41,098 bases of DNA from an uncultured Atopobium sp. GTDB lineage: Bacteria > Actinomycetota > Coriobacteriia > Coriobacteriales > Atopobiaceae. A program made the position numbers and the translations under genes. The DNA is taken from contig CALHVU010000051.1 in assembly GCA_938036925.1 (NCBI GenBank), forward strand, positions 1 through 41,098, written 5' to 3'. The notes under the pieces are model-generated. The model made no database searches. It saw only the letters and a list, made by a program, of their open reading frames with translations, and had not been told where the DNA came from. Positions 25,295 through 33,349 of the stretch are shown in pieces; within the stretch, counting starts at the first letter, position 1, and every line of letters begins with the position of its first letter.

Positions 25295-25424
25295 TCTAAG
25301 GTCTTGCAGGTGTCAAACTTGAGTTGAGTTGGTGAACGTATCTACTTAATATTGGAGGAAAAGCTCTGTTAAGACAGTATTGCCCAGGTCGTACAAATTC
25401 AAATTTGATGGGAGTGCAATCAAG

Positions 25425-25748
25425 GTGAATGAATTCAATGAATATGTTCGTGAAGTCTTTTCTGTAGCAGGCGATATCGTTATACGATCCATGATGGGTG
25501 GATATCTTGTGTACCTTAATGGCAAGTTGATAGGCGATATTGGCGATGATGAACTGTTTTTGAAGAGAACTCCTACATCGGATAAGCTACTTGCTAATTC
25601 AGAATTGCGTTATCCGTATGAAAGCTCAAAGACACTAATGCATGTATTTGATAGATTTGAAGATACGGCGCTTGTTCTGGAACTTCTGGATGGTATGTAT
25701 GCTGAGCTTCCGGAAAAGAAACCCGCGAAAGCCAGAAAAGAAAGATAG
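25425..25748 (+). CDS. TfoX N-terminal-domain protein
   Basis: The 107-residue protein matches the TfoX-N fold: RSMMGGYLVYLNGKLIGDIGDDELFLK, LRYPYES and the basic tail LPEKKPAKARK. GTG at 25425 is chosen because GGGAG lies 10 bases upstream and it gives a complete domain. A TTG at 25380 extends the frame by 15 residues without a nearby ribosome site. TfoX/Sxy regulates competence in Gammaproteobacteria, but stand-alone TfoX-N proteins in Gram-positives have no established role. Confidence 0.7.
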   Translation: MNEFNEYVREVFSVAGDIVIRSMMGGYLVYLNGKLIGDIGDDELFLKRTPTSDKLLANSELRYPYESSKTLMHVFDRFEDTALVLELLDGMYAELPEKKPAKARKER

Positions 25749-25810
25749 GCTTCAACTGTGCGAAATCGTTTCATAGTTTCATTGTTTGACTTAATCATTT
25801 TACTTTTAAA

Positions 25811-25851
25811 TATTGCCGGTATCGGCAATAAATAGCCTCCTTTGCTATACT
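25811..25851 (+). promoter_or_regulatory. Operator and -10 box of the fic gene
   Basis: TATTGCCG (25811-25818) and CGGCAATA (25823-25830) form a perfect dyad with a GTAT spacer. TATACT (25846-25851) is a likely -10 box, so the dyad covers the -35 region. A further half-site-like TTGCCGATA lies at 25866-25874. Confidence 0.6.
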
Positions 25852-25891
25852 AGTTACATCAGTTTTTGCCGATAGGGGGGGGTGAAGCTCA

Positions 25892-26791
25892 ATGGGATTT
25901 CTTTCTGCGGCAGAGATTGCTGAGCTCTGGGGCATATCCGAGAGAAGTGTTCGCAATTACTGTGCAACAGGTCGCGTACCAGGTGCTTTTCTCGTGGGAA
26001 AAACTTGGAACATTCCTGCCGATGCCGTAAAACCTTCTCGAAAAAATGCCAAAACATCGTCAACAAGTCCGCTGCTTACGCGCTTGATTGAAGAAAAGTC
26101 TTCAAAAATAAAGGGCGGCATTTATCATAAGCTCCAGGTTGAGCTTACCTACAACTCTAATCATATTGAGGGGAGCAAGCTCTCCCTTGATCAGACACGT
26201 ATGATTTTTGAAACGGCAACTATCGGTGTTGAAGAAAATCCTGTTCGCATTGATGACATTGTAGAAACTCAGAACCACTTCCGCGCTATCGATTATGTGA
26301 TTGACCATGCAAAAGACTCTCTTTCAGAGAGCATCATCAAAGAACTTCATCGCATTCTAAAAACGGGAACTACAGATTCTGTAGAAGATTGGTTTGCTGT
26401 CGGAGATTACAAACGCCTACCAAATGAGGTCGGTGGGCGAGAAACCACTCTTCCAGAAAATGTTGTTAAAGAGATGAAGTCGCTGTTAAAGGCTTATAAC
26501 TCAAACAGCTCTCATTCCTTTGAAGACATTGTTGATTATCACGTCCGCTTTGAGCGCATTCATCCATTCCAAGACGGCAATGGACGTGTCGGCAGGTTAA
26601 TCATGCTCAAAGAATGCCTTGCTCATAACGTTGTTCCGTTTGTCATTACTGATGACATGAAGTCTTTCTATTATCGAGGGCTCTCTAAGTGGGATAAGGA
26701 GAACGGCTATCTTCTTGATACGTGTCTTACGGCTCAGGATAGATTCAAAGCAACGCTGGATTACTTCCGAATCGCGTACGGTGATAAGTAA
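25892..26791 (+). CDS. Fic family protein with N-terminal helix-turn-helix
   Basis: This 299-residue protein has an excisionase-type HTH (about 1-50, FLSAAEIAELWGISERSVRNY) and a Fic domain. The complete active-site motif HPFQDGNGRVGR is at 224-235, and the inhibitory-helix motif SNHIEG at 89-94 precedes it. Fic enzymes transfer AMP or related groups to proteins; SxxxEG before the Fic core is a self-inhibited arrangement. The HTH suggests that it binds its own operator at 25811. A run of eight G (25875-25882) sits between promoter and start, 9 bases before the ATG. The target is unknown. Confidence 0.88.
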   Translation: MGFLSAAEIAELWGISERSVRNYCATGRVPGAFLVGKTWNIPADAVKPSRKNAKTSSTSPLLTRLIEEKSSKIKGGIYHKLQVELTYNSNHIEGSKLSLDQTRMIFETATIGVEENPVRIDDIVETQNHFRAIDYVIDHAKDSLSESIIKELHRILKTGTTDSVEDWFAVGDYKRLPNEVGGRETTLPENVVKEMKSLLKAYNSNSSHSFEDIVDYHVRFERIHPFQDGNGRVGRLIMLKECLAHNVVPFVITDDMKSFYYRGLSKWDKENGYLLDTCLTAQDRFKATLDYFRIAYGDK

Positions 26792-26935
26792 GTTTAACTG
26801 CTCTTTTCTCGCTTTAACGTTATATTGCTGAACTAGATTAATAGGCATCATCATATTACATAGGCAGTCGATGAGCTCCTCCAGGATAACGAAAGACCCT
26901 CGTGAGCCGTTGCCACTTCCTCAGGGGAGGGGGGA

Positions 26936-27265
26936 TTATCGCGTCTTTCGCGTAGTGGTAGTCGTCCAAGGGGTTAGGTAAACGGCGTGAATGCCAAGTT
27001 CACGCATATACTTACCAACAGTTCGTTCAGCGATCTTATATCCTTTTGAGCGAAGTTCTTGGGTGATTTTGCCGGCACCGTAAATACAAAGGCTTTTGAT
27101 CCAAATCGCTTTAATTTCACCTTGAATAAACTTCTTCCGAAGCTTTCGCGGTGATTGGTGATTATGACGCTTTTCTCGTTGATAGTAACCACTTCTTGAG
27201 ATTCCAACATAATCACACATACCATTGATGGAAGGGTGGGATTCCAAAGCGTGCTGAACGTCCAT
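26936..27265 (-). pseudogene. Truncated IS3-family transposase OrfB
   Basis: This 109-codon fragment has the N-terminal IS3 OrfB blocks GISRSGYYQRE and YGAGKITQELRSKGYKIAERTVGKYMREL in part, then ends at TTTTTRKTR before the catalytic DDE domain. It is a 5-prime piece of a transposase. The missing 3-prime part is not found in the window. Confidence 0.85.
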
Positions 27266-27296
27266 TTCTTGGTATACCTTTTCGGTAGTTACTTGC

Positions 27297-27454
27297 TCAG
27301 AATTCCGATTGATTTTTTAATACTTCGATCGCTCCTTCAGCGTCACGAAGTTGACGCTTTAGTCGTGCAATCTCCTTGTCCTTATCGCTGGCAAAATTAC
27401 CAGAGCCACGGCCAAACTCCCCAGTCTCAGTAACTACTTCCTTAATTATACTAA
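27297..27454 (-). pseudogene. IS3-family OrfA remnant
   Basis: The frame encodes SDKDKEIARLKRQLRDAEG and AIEVLKNQSEF, the coiled-coil tail of an IS3 OrfA. One extra A in the six-A run would restore the usual ending LKKSIGILSK, so a single-base loss, or the slippery site of the element, lies here. The HTH half is missing. An element end near TGTACA (27475-27480) is plausible. Confidence 0.7.
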
Positions 27455-27501
27455 ATCAGAGTCTCTATTTAACTTGTACACTTTTTATTCTAGGCCCATA
27501 C

Positions 27502-27543
27502 AAAAAACTGACTTACTCAAGTTATGAGATAAGTCAGTTTTTT
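27502..27543 (-). terminator. Bidirectional terminator after the RclA-like gene
   Basis: AAAAAACTGACTTA (27502-27515) pairs perfectly with TAAGTCAGTTTTTT (27530-27543). T runs occur on both strands. Confidence 0.9.
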
Positions 27544-27548
27544 AGTTT

Positions 27549-28880
27549 TTAGAATTTGAATAAGTCATTAAGAGCTTCAGTCATAGTTGGGTGAGCGTAA
27601 ATTTGGTCACGCAAGTCTTCAGCCTTTAAGTGGTGCTGCATTGCTAAAGTAATGACATTGATAGTTTCGTAAGCTTCTTCAGCGTAAATAGTAGCACCTA
27701 AGATTTCGTGAGTTTCTGGGTCAATCAAAGCCTTGTATGAGCCTCTTGGGTTGCCGATGACTTGGGCCTTTGGCACACCAGCTGCAGGCATTGTTAAGAC
27801 CTTGTAAGCTTTACCTTGGGCCTTTAACTCGCTTTCAGTTAGTCCAGCTGAAGAAATTGCTGGCTTAATGAAGATTGAGTTAGCAAAAACAGGACGATTC
27901 TTCTTAGTTCTAGTCTTGTCACCAAAGAGTTGATTGTCCATAATCCGCCAGTCATCAAGCGAAATGTAGGTAAATTGCAAGCTACCGGCAACATCACCCA
28001 TAGCGTAGATATTAGGAACACTGGTTTCAAGCTTATCGTTAACGACAATTTCGCCTCTTTGGCCAACTTCAAGACTGGTTCTTTCTAGGTGAAGGGCAGC
28101 AGTGGCTGGGTGGCGGCCAACTGACACAAGCATCACGTCTGCTTGCAAGTCCTTAACACCATCTTCGGTTTCAACAGTTAAGTTAAGACCAGCTTCAGTT
28201 TCTTCAACCTTGGTCAAAGAAGACTTAAGCATGAAGGTAACGCCATCTGCTTCCATATCAGCCTTAGCTGCCTGAGCAATTTCTGGTTCAAACCGGCCCA
28301 AGATACTTGGCATTGGTTCAATTACAGTTACTTTACTGCCAAAGCCAGCGTACATTGAAGCAAATTCAAGTCCGATTGGTCCACCACCTAAAATAACCAG
28401 ATTCTTAGCAAGTTCTTTTTTAGCAAGCATTTCAGTTGAAGTAAATATCTTATCGTCAATCTTTAGGCCATCAATATTTGGTACATTACTTTCGGCACCA
28501 GTATTAATGAAAAGACGGTCGAATGTTAATTCTTCTGTACCTGATTCATCAGTTACCTTGATTGTCTTATCATCAATAAATTCAGCACTTGCATCAAGCA
28601 CAGTTGCCAAGTCTTGGTCTGCTATCTTGTGGTAGTTCTTGTTGCGTAGTTTTGCTGTCATAGCTTCCTTAGTTTCGAAAGCTTCTTCATACTTAACTCC
28701 TCTTTGAGAGTTAATCACCAAGTTCTTAGTTGGCAAACATGCGATGTTGATACACGTTCCGCCGTACATCATTGGATCTTTTTCAATCAAAAGCACTTCT
28801 TCGCCATGACTTGTCAGGCTTCCTGCCAAAGTCTTACCAGCTTTGCCAAAGCCAATAATAATATTCTTAAAATGTCTCAT
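27549..28880 (-). CDS. RclA-like FAD-dependent disulfide oxidoreductase
   Basis: This 443-residue flavoprotein has FAD motif GFGKAG (10-15), the redox pair C43-x4-C48 in GGTCINIACLPTK, a central NAD(P) motif (ILGGGPIGLEFA) and the C-terminal catalytic HPTMTE (H430, E435). CINI(A/G)C(L/I)PTK is typical of RclA-type enzymes, which help cells withstand hypochlorous acid and metal stress. Base and codon use are visibly AT-richer than in the flanking genes and recall lactobacilli. With the IS3 remnant at its 3-prime side this suggests recent acquisition. The start follows AGGAG. Confidence 0.85.
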   Translation of the reverse strand: MRHFKNIIIGFGKAGKTLAGSLTSHGEEVLLIEKDPMMYGGTCINIACLPTKNLVINSQRGVKYEEAFETKEAMTAKLRNKNYHKIADQDLATVLDASAEFIDDKTIKVTDESGTEELTFDRLFINTGAESNVPNIDGLKIDDKIFTSTEMLAKKELAKNLVILGGGPIGLEFASMYAGFGSKVTVIEPMPSILGRFEPEIAQAAKADMEADGVTFMLKSSLTKVEETEAGLNLTVETEDGVKDLQADVMLVSVGRHPATAALHLERTSLEVGQRGEIVVNDKLETSVPNIYAMGDVAGSLQFTYISLDDWRIMDNQLFGDKTRTKKNRPVFANSIFIKPAISSAGLTESELKAQGKAYKVLTMPAAGVPKAQVIGNPRGSYKALIDPETHEILGATIYAEEAYETINVITLAMQHHLKAEDLRDQIYAHPTMTEALNDLFKF

Positions 28881-29137
28881 ACTTAGACTCCTAATCCAAA
28901 TTATCGCTACTTATTTTTTGTCAGTAACATATTTTTTTACAAAATATCACGATAGATGTCAGCCGTCTACAATTTTGCTTATAGCTATAATAAGTTCAAT
29001 TGAATTGCCGGGGCCTTTGGCAAGCGCTGGCAAGAGAAGGGATTAGGTGCATGAACAACTAGCGATACTCATAAAACCCGAATTCACGTAACGTCGCTGA
29101 CGACACTACCGCGGGTGTAGTATTGCTTAATCATGTC

Positions 29138-29167
29138 TTAATTTATAGTCATTTATCTGCGTATAAT
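29138..29167 (+). promoter_or_regulatory. Probable promoter of the second ABC-F gene
   Basis: TTAATT (29138-29143) and TATAAT (29162-29167) are 18 bases apart, about 40 bases before the start codon. The 328-base spacer from the RclA-like gene otherwise holds only AT-rich sequence, with a TTCAATTGAA palindrome near 29000. Confidence 0.5.
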
Positions 29168-29208
29168 TGCATGCTACTCCGCGTGGTCTTCGGCAGAACC
29201 GAGGTATC

Positions 29209-30696
29209 ATGCAGCTTAATCTTTCAAATATTGAATATACCTATCCTTCAGCGGTGGAGCCTACCTTACATGATGTGACTTTTGTGCTTCCACAAGGATG
29301 GACCGGCTTTGTTGGTAATAACGGATCTGGAAAAACAACCCTTGCCCGTATCGTATGTGGTTTATTGCAGCCAGATAAGGGAGTTATAAGCCCATCGTTT
29401 TTCTCGGTATATTGTGCTCAAAATGCAACGGAGACCCCACCGAATCTTTTTGATTTTGCTGTTGCCTACGATGATGCGGCAATTAAATTGAGACGAGAGC
29501 TTGCTTTGGGGGATGATTGGCCTTGGCGTTTTGAAACGCTTTCGTGTGGCCAGCAGAAACGTCTCCAGGTAGCGTGCGCTTTATGGGTTTCACCTGATGT
29601 TCTTGTGGTAGACGAGCCTACTAATCATGTGGATGTGTCAACAAAACATGCTCTTTTTGCAGCTTTATCGCAGTTCAAGGGTATTGGTGTGCTTATTTCA
29701 CATGATAGGGAGTTGCTGGATAAACTCTGTACTCAATGTTTATTTGTAGCTAACGGCACGGCAAATATGAGGACCGGCGGTTATTCTCAGGCGTCATCGC
29801 AGGTAGAGCTTGAACGCTCTAGCGCATTGCACGCAAAGGAAACAGCGCAAAAAGAGAAGGCTCGCATAGAGCGAGAAACCCAACGGCGCAGAGAAGAGGC
29901 TTCTAGAGTTCAGGCTCGTAAAAGTGGAAGAAACATTGATAAGCATGACAGTGATGCGCGCGCAAAAAAGCGGGGCTATATAGTTTCAGGCCAAGATGGT
30001 AAAGCGGGAAAATTGGCTGTACGCATGGGGGATAGACTTGAAAAGGCAGCGGGTAAAGCCACAGGTATTAGGGTTGAGAAACAATACGATTCCAATATCT
30101 GGTTGGATAGTGAGGCAAGTAAGAGAAAAGTTCTGTTGAGGATGGAACCTAATAACATTCTCATGGGAGAGAGCTGCCTACAAACCCCACCGCTATTTAT
30201 TGGCAACACGGATCATATTGGTGTTGTTGGCGATAATGGCTGTGGCAAAACAACGCTGATAAAGAAAATTATTTCAAGTATTTCTGATGATGTGCGGATG
30301 TTATATATTCCTCAAGAGCCAACTGAACTGCAAAAAACAGAGACAGTAAGAAAAATCAAAGGGCTATCAAACTCCCAGCGTGGAAGAGTGTTGTCTATTG
30401 TGGCACAACTCAATTCCGACCCTGATTATGTTCTTGCAGGTGAGTCGACCAGTCCAGGTGAAATGAGAAAGCTTATGCTTGCGCTGGGAATGCTCGAATC
30501 ACCAGAGCTTATCGTAGTGGACGAGCCAACTAACTATTTGGACCTTGGTTCAACCGTAGCGCTTGAACGTTTACTGTCTGGATATCCAGGAGCTTTGTTA
30601 CTGGTCTCACACGATCTCTCGCTGATTGATTCCGCTACATCTATAAAATGGCGCATTCAGCGATTAAATGACAACTTTGAGCTTGTGGTGCAATAG
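29209..30696 (+). CDS. ABC-F family ATPase with unusual signature motifs
   Basis: This 495-residue protein has two ABC domains and no membrane helices. Walker A motifs are GNNGSGKTT and GDNGCGKTT; Walker B motifs are VVDEPTNHVD and VVDEPTNYLD. The signature loops are altered: LSCGQQKR in the first domain and TSPGEMRK in the second, in place of LSGGQ. A basic Glu/Lys/Arg-rich linker (about residues 200-275) joins the halves. ABC-F proteins act on the ribosome, for resistance or for translation rescue; this one is not clearly of a known resistance type. ATG at 29209 follows GAGG closely; the frame extends to 29167. Confidence 0.85.
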   Translation: MQLNLSNIEYTYPSAVEPTLHDVTFVLPQGWTGFVGNNGSGKTTLARIVCGLLQPDKGVISPSFFSVYCAQNATETPPNLFDFAVAYDDAAIKLRRELALGDDWPWRFETLSCGQQKRLQVACALWVSPDVLVVDEPTNHVDVSTKHALFAALSQFKGIGVLISHDRELLDKLCTQCLFVANGTANMRTGGYSQASSQVELERSSALHAKETAQKEKARIERETQRRREEASRVQARKSGRNIDKHDSDARAKKRGYIVSGQDGKAGKLAVRMGDRLEKAAGKATGIRVEKQYDSNIWLDSEASKRKVLLRMEPNNILMGESCLQTPPLFIGNTDHIGVVGDNGCGKTTLIKKIISSISDDVRMLYIPQEPTELQKTETVRKIKGLSNSQRGRVLSIVAQLNSDPDYVLAGESTSPGEMRKLMLALGMLESPELIVVDEPTNYLDLGSTVALERLLSGYPGALLLVSHDLSLIDSATSIKWRIQRLNDNFELVVQ

Positions 30697-30898
30697 GGGC
30701 GAGAAACACGTTGGACAGTTACGGTGGTTGCGCGTCTGTGTTTGAGTAGCTCGCTGACATAGACCGCTGCTTTTATACCGCTCGCCGTAGTTGTTCAAGC
30801 AAGCTAACTTCTGCTGAAAAATTTTATATAAACTAAAAGGTCAAATCGATTTCTTCTGAGATTGCTTGTGTGTTTAAGCATGGATTTCGGAGGGGCCT

Positions 30899-32464
30899 AT
30901 GCTTCACTTCAATCACGATTCAAAGCAAGAAGCCAACGAGGGAAATGTGGCCGGTGCGGGCACTGCAGGCGATGCGGGCTCCACAGGCGCGCCGGGCACT
31001 ACAGGCGCTACAGGCGCCGGAGCCCCTAACATCCCCACGCCACCCGAAGGATATCAGCAGGCAGCCTTTGCCTCTACGCTACCAACAATTGCTGATCAGA
31101 CGGCTAACTTAGGCTCCCAGATTGGTGTCATTTCTCCAGGTGAAAGTGAAGAAGACGCTGAAGCTCGTGAGGCGTACGAGAGTCTTGCACGTCACCGCAA
31201 AGCTCGTCGTAAAAAGAAGTTTATTAAGGCAGGAATAGCCGCTGGAGTGTTTGTTCTTCTCGTCATATTGTTTATTTTGCCTATGTGCCAGGGCGGCCAG
31301 AACCAGAACACCACCGTGATGCCAAGCACTACGTTTGTCACGCGCGGCGAGTTCAGCGATTCTGTTTCTGCGTCTGGATCCATCAAGCCTGTGTCGTCAA
31401 CTGTGGTAACTCCCGAGGTAGATGGCATTATTCAGGACGTTCAGGTTTCCGAGGGCACATACGTCCATAAAGGCGACAAGCTCTTTACCATCAAGAACGA
31501 TGAGCTGGATAAGGCTGTTCGTAAGGCATCTCAGCAGGTAAAAGCAGCCGAGAACGAGGTCAGTAAGGCTCGCTCGGCTCTAGCGTCCGCTCGCAATGGT
31601 GTCTCAGAGGCAGGCGAGGACGGACAAGAAGCAAACGCAGCGTCCGTTGCTGCGGCTGTTGAAGCGGCAGAGGCAAATCTGGAGAGCGCTCAGATTGCAC
31701 TCGAGGAGGCACGATCTGCTTACAACGATGCAATTGCCCAGGCAGATAAGCGTGTAGTCACCGCCCCGTGCGACGGAACGGTTATTGTGATGAACGCGGT
31801 GAACGGCGCTTCTGTTGGGTCATCTGCGCCGGGTGCTGGCAACGCCGGTCCTCTGTTTACTATCGCGGACCTTTCCCAGATGAAGGTGAACGTCCAGATC
31901 AACGAGGTGGATATTTCTCGCATTGCCGTTGATCAGAAGGCACAGGTCAGCTTTACAGCTCTGCGAGACCTGTATTGCGATGCAGTGGCTACTCACGTTT
32001 CTGCTGTTTCGTCCAACGGCGCCGATGCTGGCGCAAGTTACGATAGTCCTGGTCGCTCCATTGTTTCCTACACTGTTGACCTGCTCATCAGCAGTCCTGA
32101 CGCATCCATCAAGCCGGGTATGACTGCTAACGTGGACATCATGATCCAGCACATGGACAACGTGCTGACCGTGCCTCTTGTTGCTGTCATGGACGATGGC
32201 GATGGTGCTTACGTCAACGTGGTTACTTCTCGTGACGAGAAGGGCTATCCGCAGGTAGAGCGCGTGCCAGTGACTGTAAAGGCGCAAAGTTCTACGACGG
32301 CCGTCATCGAGGGTGCTGGCATTGAGGACGGCACTGAGGTGATGATTGGCGGTGGCGCCGGCGGTCCATCTCAGGGCGCGGCTATGGGCGCTCCAGCGGG
32401 CGCAACGTCTGGCTCGGCGAATGACGCAACGTCCGGTACGACAGGCTCCAAAGATTCCAAGTAG
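30899..32464 (+). CDS. MacA/HlyD-like efflux adaptor protein
   Basis: The 521-residue membrane-fusion protein has a cytoplasmic N-terminus with seven G-containing tripeptides (about 19-40), a basic stretch and one membrane helix (about 109-129). The outer part has a lipoyl/hairpin module: VTPEVDGIIQDVQVSEGTYVHKGDKL, an Ala/Glu coiled coil, then APCDGTVI, followed by beta-barrel domains. It ends in a Gly/Ala/Ser-rich tail. It should bridge the MacB-type transporter encoded next, as in Gram-positive three-gene exporters that lack an outer-membrane channel. GGAGG precedes the ATG. Confidence 0.9.
   Translation: MLHFNHDSKQEANEGNVAGAGTAGDAGSTGAPGTTGATGAGAPNIPTPPEGYQQAAFASTLPTIADQTANLGSQIGVISPGESEEDAEAREAYESLARHRKARRKKKFIKAGIAAGVFVLLVILFILPMCQGGQNQNTTVMPSTTFVTRGEFSDSVSASGSIKPVSSTVVTPEVDGIIQDVQVSEGTYVHKGDKLFTIKNDELDKAVRKASQQVKAAENEVSKARSALASARNGVSEAGEDGQEANAASVAAAVEAAEANLESAQIALEEARSAYNDAIAQADKRVVTAPCDGTVIVMNAVNGASVGSSAPGAGNAGPLFTIADLSQMKVNVQINEVDISRIAVDQKAQVSFTALRDLYCDAVATHVSAVSSNGADAGASYDSPGRSIVSYTVDLLISSPDASIKPGMTANVDIMIQHMDNVLTVPLVAVMDDGDGAYVNVVTSRDEKGYPQVERVPVTVKAQSSTTAVIEGAGIEDGTEVMIGGGAGGPSQGAAMGAPAGATSGSANDATSGTTGSKDSK
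30956..31018 (+). repeat. Seven 9-bp units in the macA-like gene
   Basis: Units such as GCAGGCGAT and ACAGGCGCT encode AGT-AGD-AGS-TGA-PGT-TGA-TGA, a collagen-like Gly every third residue, in the cytoplasmic tail of the adaptor. Confidence 0.7.
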
Positions 32465-32473
32465 GCGACGCAT

Positions 32474-33349
32474 ATGTCCAAGGTAATTGAGGTACATAAG
32501 CTGCATCGCATTTACGAGACGGCTGCAGGTTTGACGCACGCTTTACGAGGCGTTTCTCTGACTGTGGAGAAGGGCGAGTTTCTCTGCATCATGGGTCCGT
32601 CAGGCTCGGGCAAATCAACCCTGATGAACATTTTGGGTTGCCTGGATACGCCCACTGCTGGTTCATACAAGCTCGAGGGGCTAGAGGTTGCAGATCTTTC
32701 CGACGACGACTTGGCGGAGATTCGCGCCACGCGTCTGGGCTTTGTCTTCCAGTCGTTTAACCTGCTACCGCGCACTACGGTGCTGCGAAACGTTATGCTG
32801 CCGCTCATCTACTCTGATATTCCCGCAAAAGAGCGAGAGCTTCGAGCCTGGAAAGCACTGCGCTCCGTTGGTCTGCCCGAGGAGTACTACGAGCACAAAT
32901 CAAACGAACTTTCCGGTGGTCAGGTGCAGCGCGTAGCCATTGCTCGTGCGCTGGTAAACGACCCGGCGGTTATTTTTGCCGATGAGCCAACAGGTAACCT
33001 GGACTCTGCAACAAGTGAGATGGTACTCAACACGTTCAAGTCCATGCAGGAGCGCGGCAAAACAATCGTGCTGATTACACACGACCCCGAGACTGCTTTT
33101 TGGGCTGACCGCGTGGTGCATATTCGCGACGGTCGCCTACTCACAGACGAGCAGGAAAAGGAGTTTGTGAGGCAACACGCTGCACAGTCCACGACGGGCG
33201 CACACCCCGTGACAGGCGCACATGCCGCGACGGGCGCGGATACGGCGTTGGGTGCGCATGCCGCAACGGGTGCGGATACGGCGATGGGCGCACATGCCGC
33301 GCCAGCAAGCAGCACCTCGCGACCCGGGACGGGAGGTGTCGCGCTATGA
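32474..33349 (+). CDS. MacB-like ABC transporter ATP-binding protein
   Basis: The 291-residue ATPase has Walker A GPSGSGKST (41-49), signature LSGGQVQRVAIARAL and Walker B FADEPTGNLD, typical of the LolD/MacB export group. It begins 9 bases after the adaptor stop and its stop overlaps the permease ATG (ATGA), so the three genes are translationally coupled. The last 50 residues are a repetitive TGAHAA/TGADTA tail absent from usual family members (about 225-245 residues). Confidence 0.93.
   Translation: MSKVIEVHKLHRIYETAAGLTHALRGVSLTVEKGEFLCIMGPSGSGKSTLMNILGCLDTPTAGSYKLEGLEVADLSDDDLAEIRATRLGFVFQSFNLLPRTTVLRNVMLPLIYSDIPAKERELRAWKALRSVGLPEEYYEHKSNELSGGQVQRVAIARALVNDPAVIFADEPTGNLDSATSEMVLNTFKSMQERGKTIVLITHDPETAFWADRVVHIRDGRLLTDEQEKEFVRQHAAQSTTGAHPVTGAHAATGADTALGAHAATGADTAMGAHAAPASSTSRPGTGGVAL
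33194..33301 (+). repeat. Six 18-bp tandem units at the end of the MacB-like ATPase gene
   Basis: Units run 33194-33211, 33212-33229 and so on to 33301. They encode TGAHPV, TGAHAA, TGADTA, LGAHAA, TGADTA and MGAHAA. The alternating unit types suggest expansion of a 36-bp pair. Confidence 0.9.

Noticed and set aside
25425..25748. TfoX-N protein as the competence regulator that would explain the uptake-like word
   Set aside because: It lies in the foreign island, where the word is absent, and stand-alone TfoX-N domains in Gram-positives are not tied to competence.
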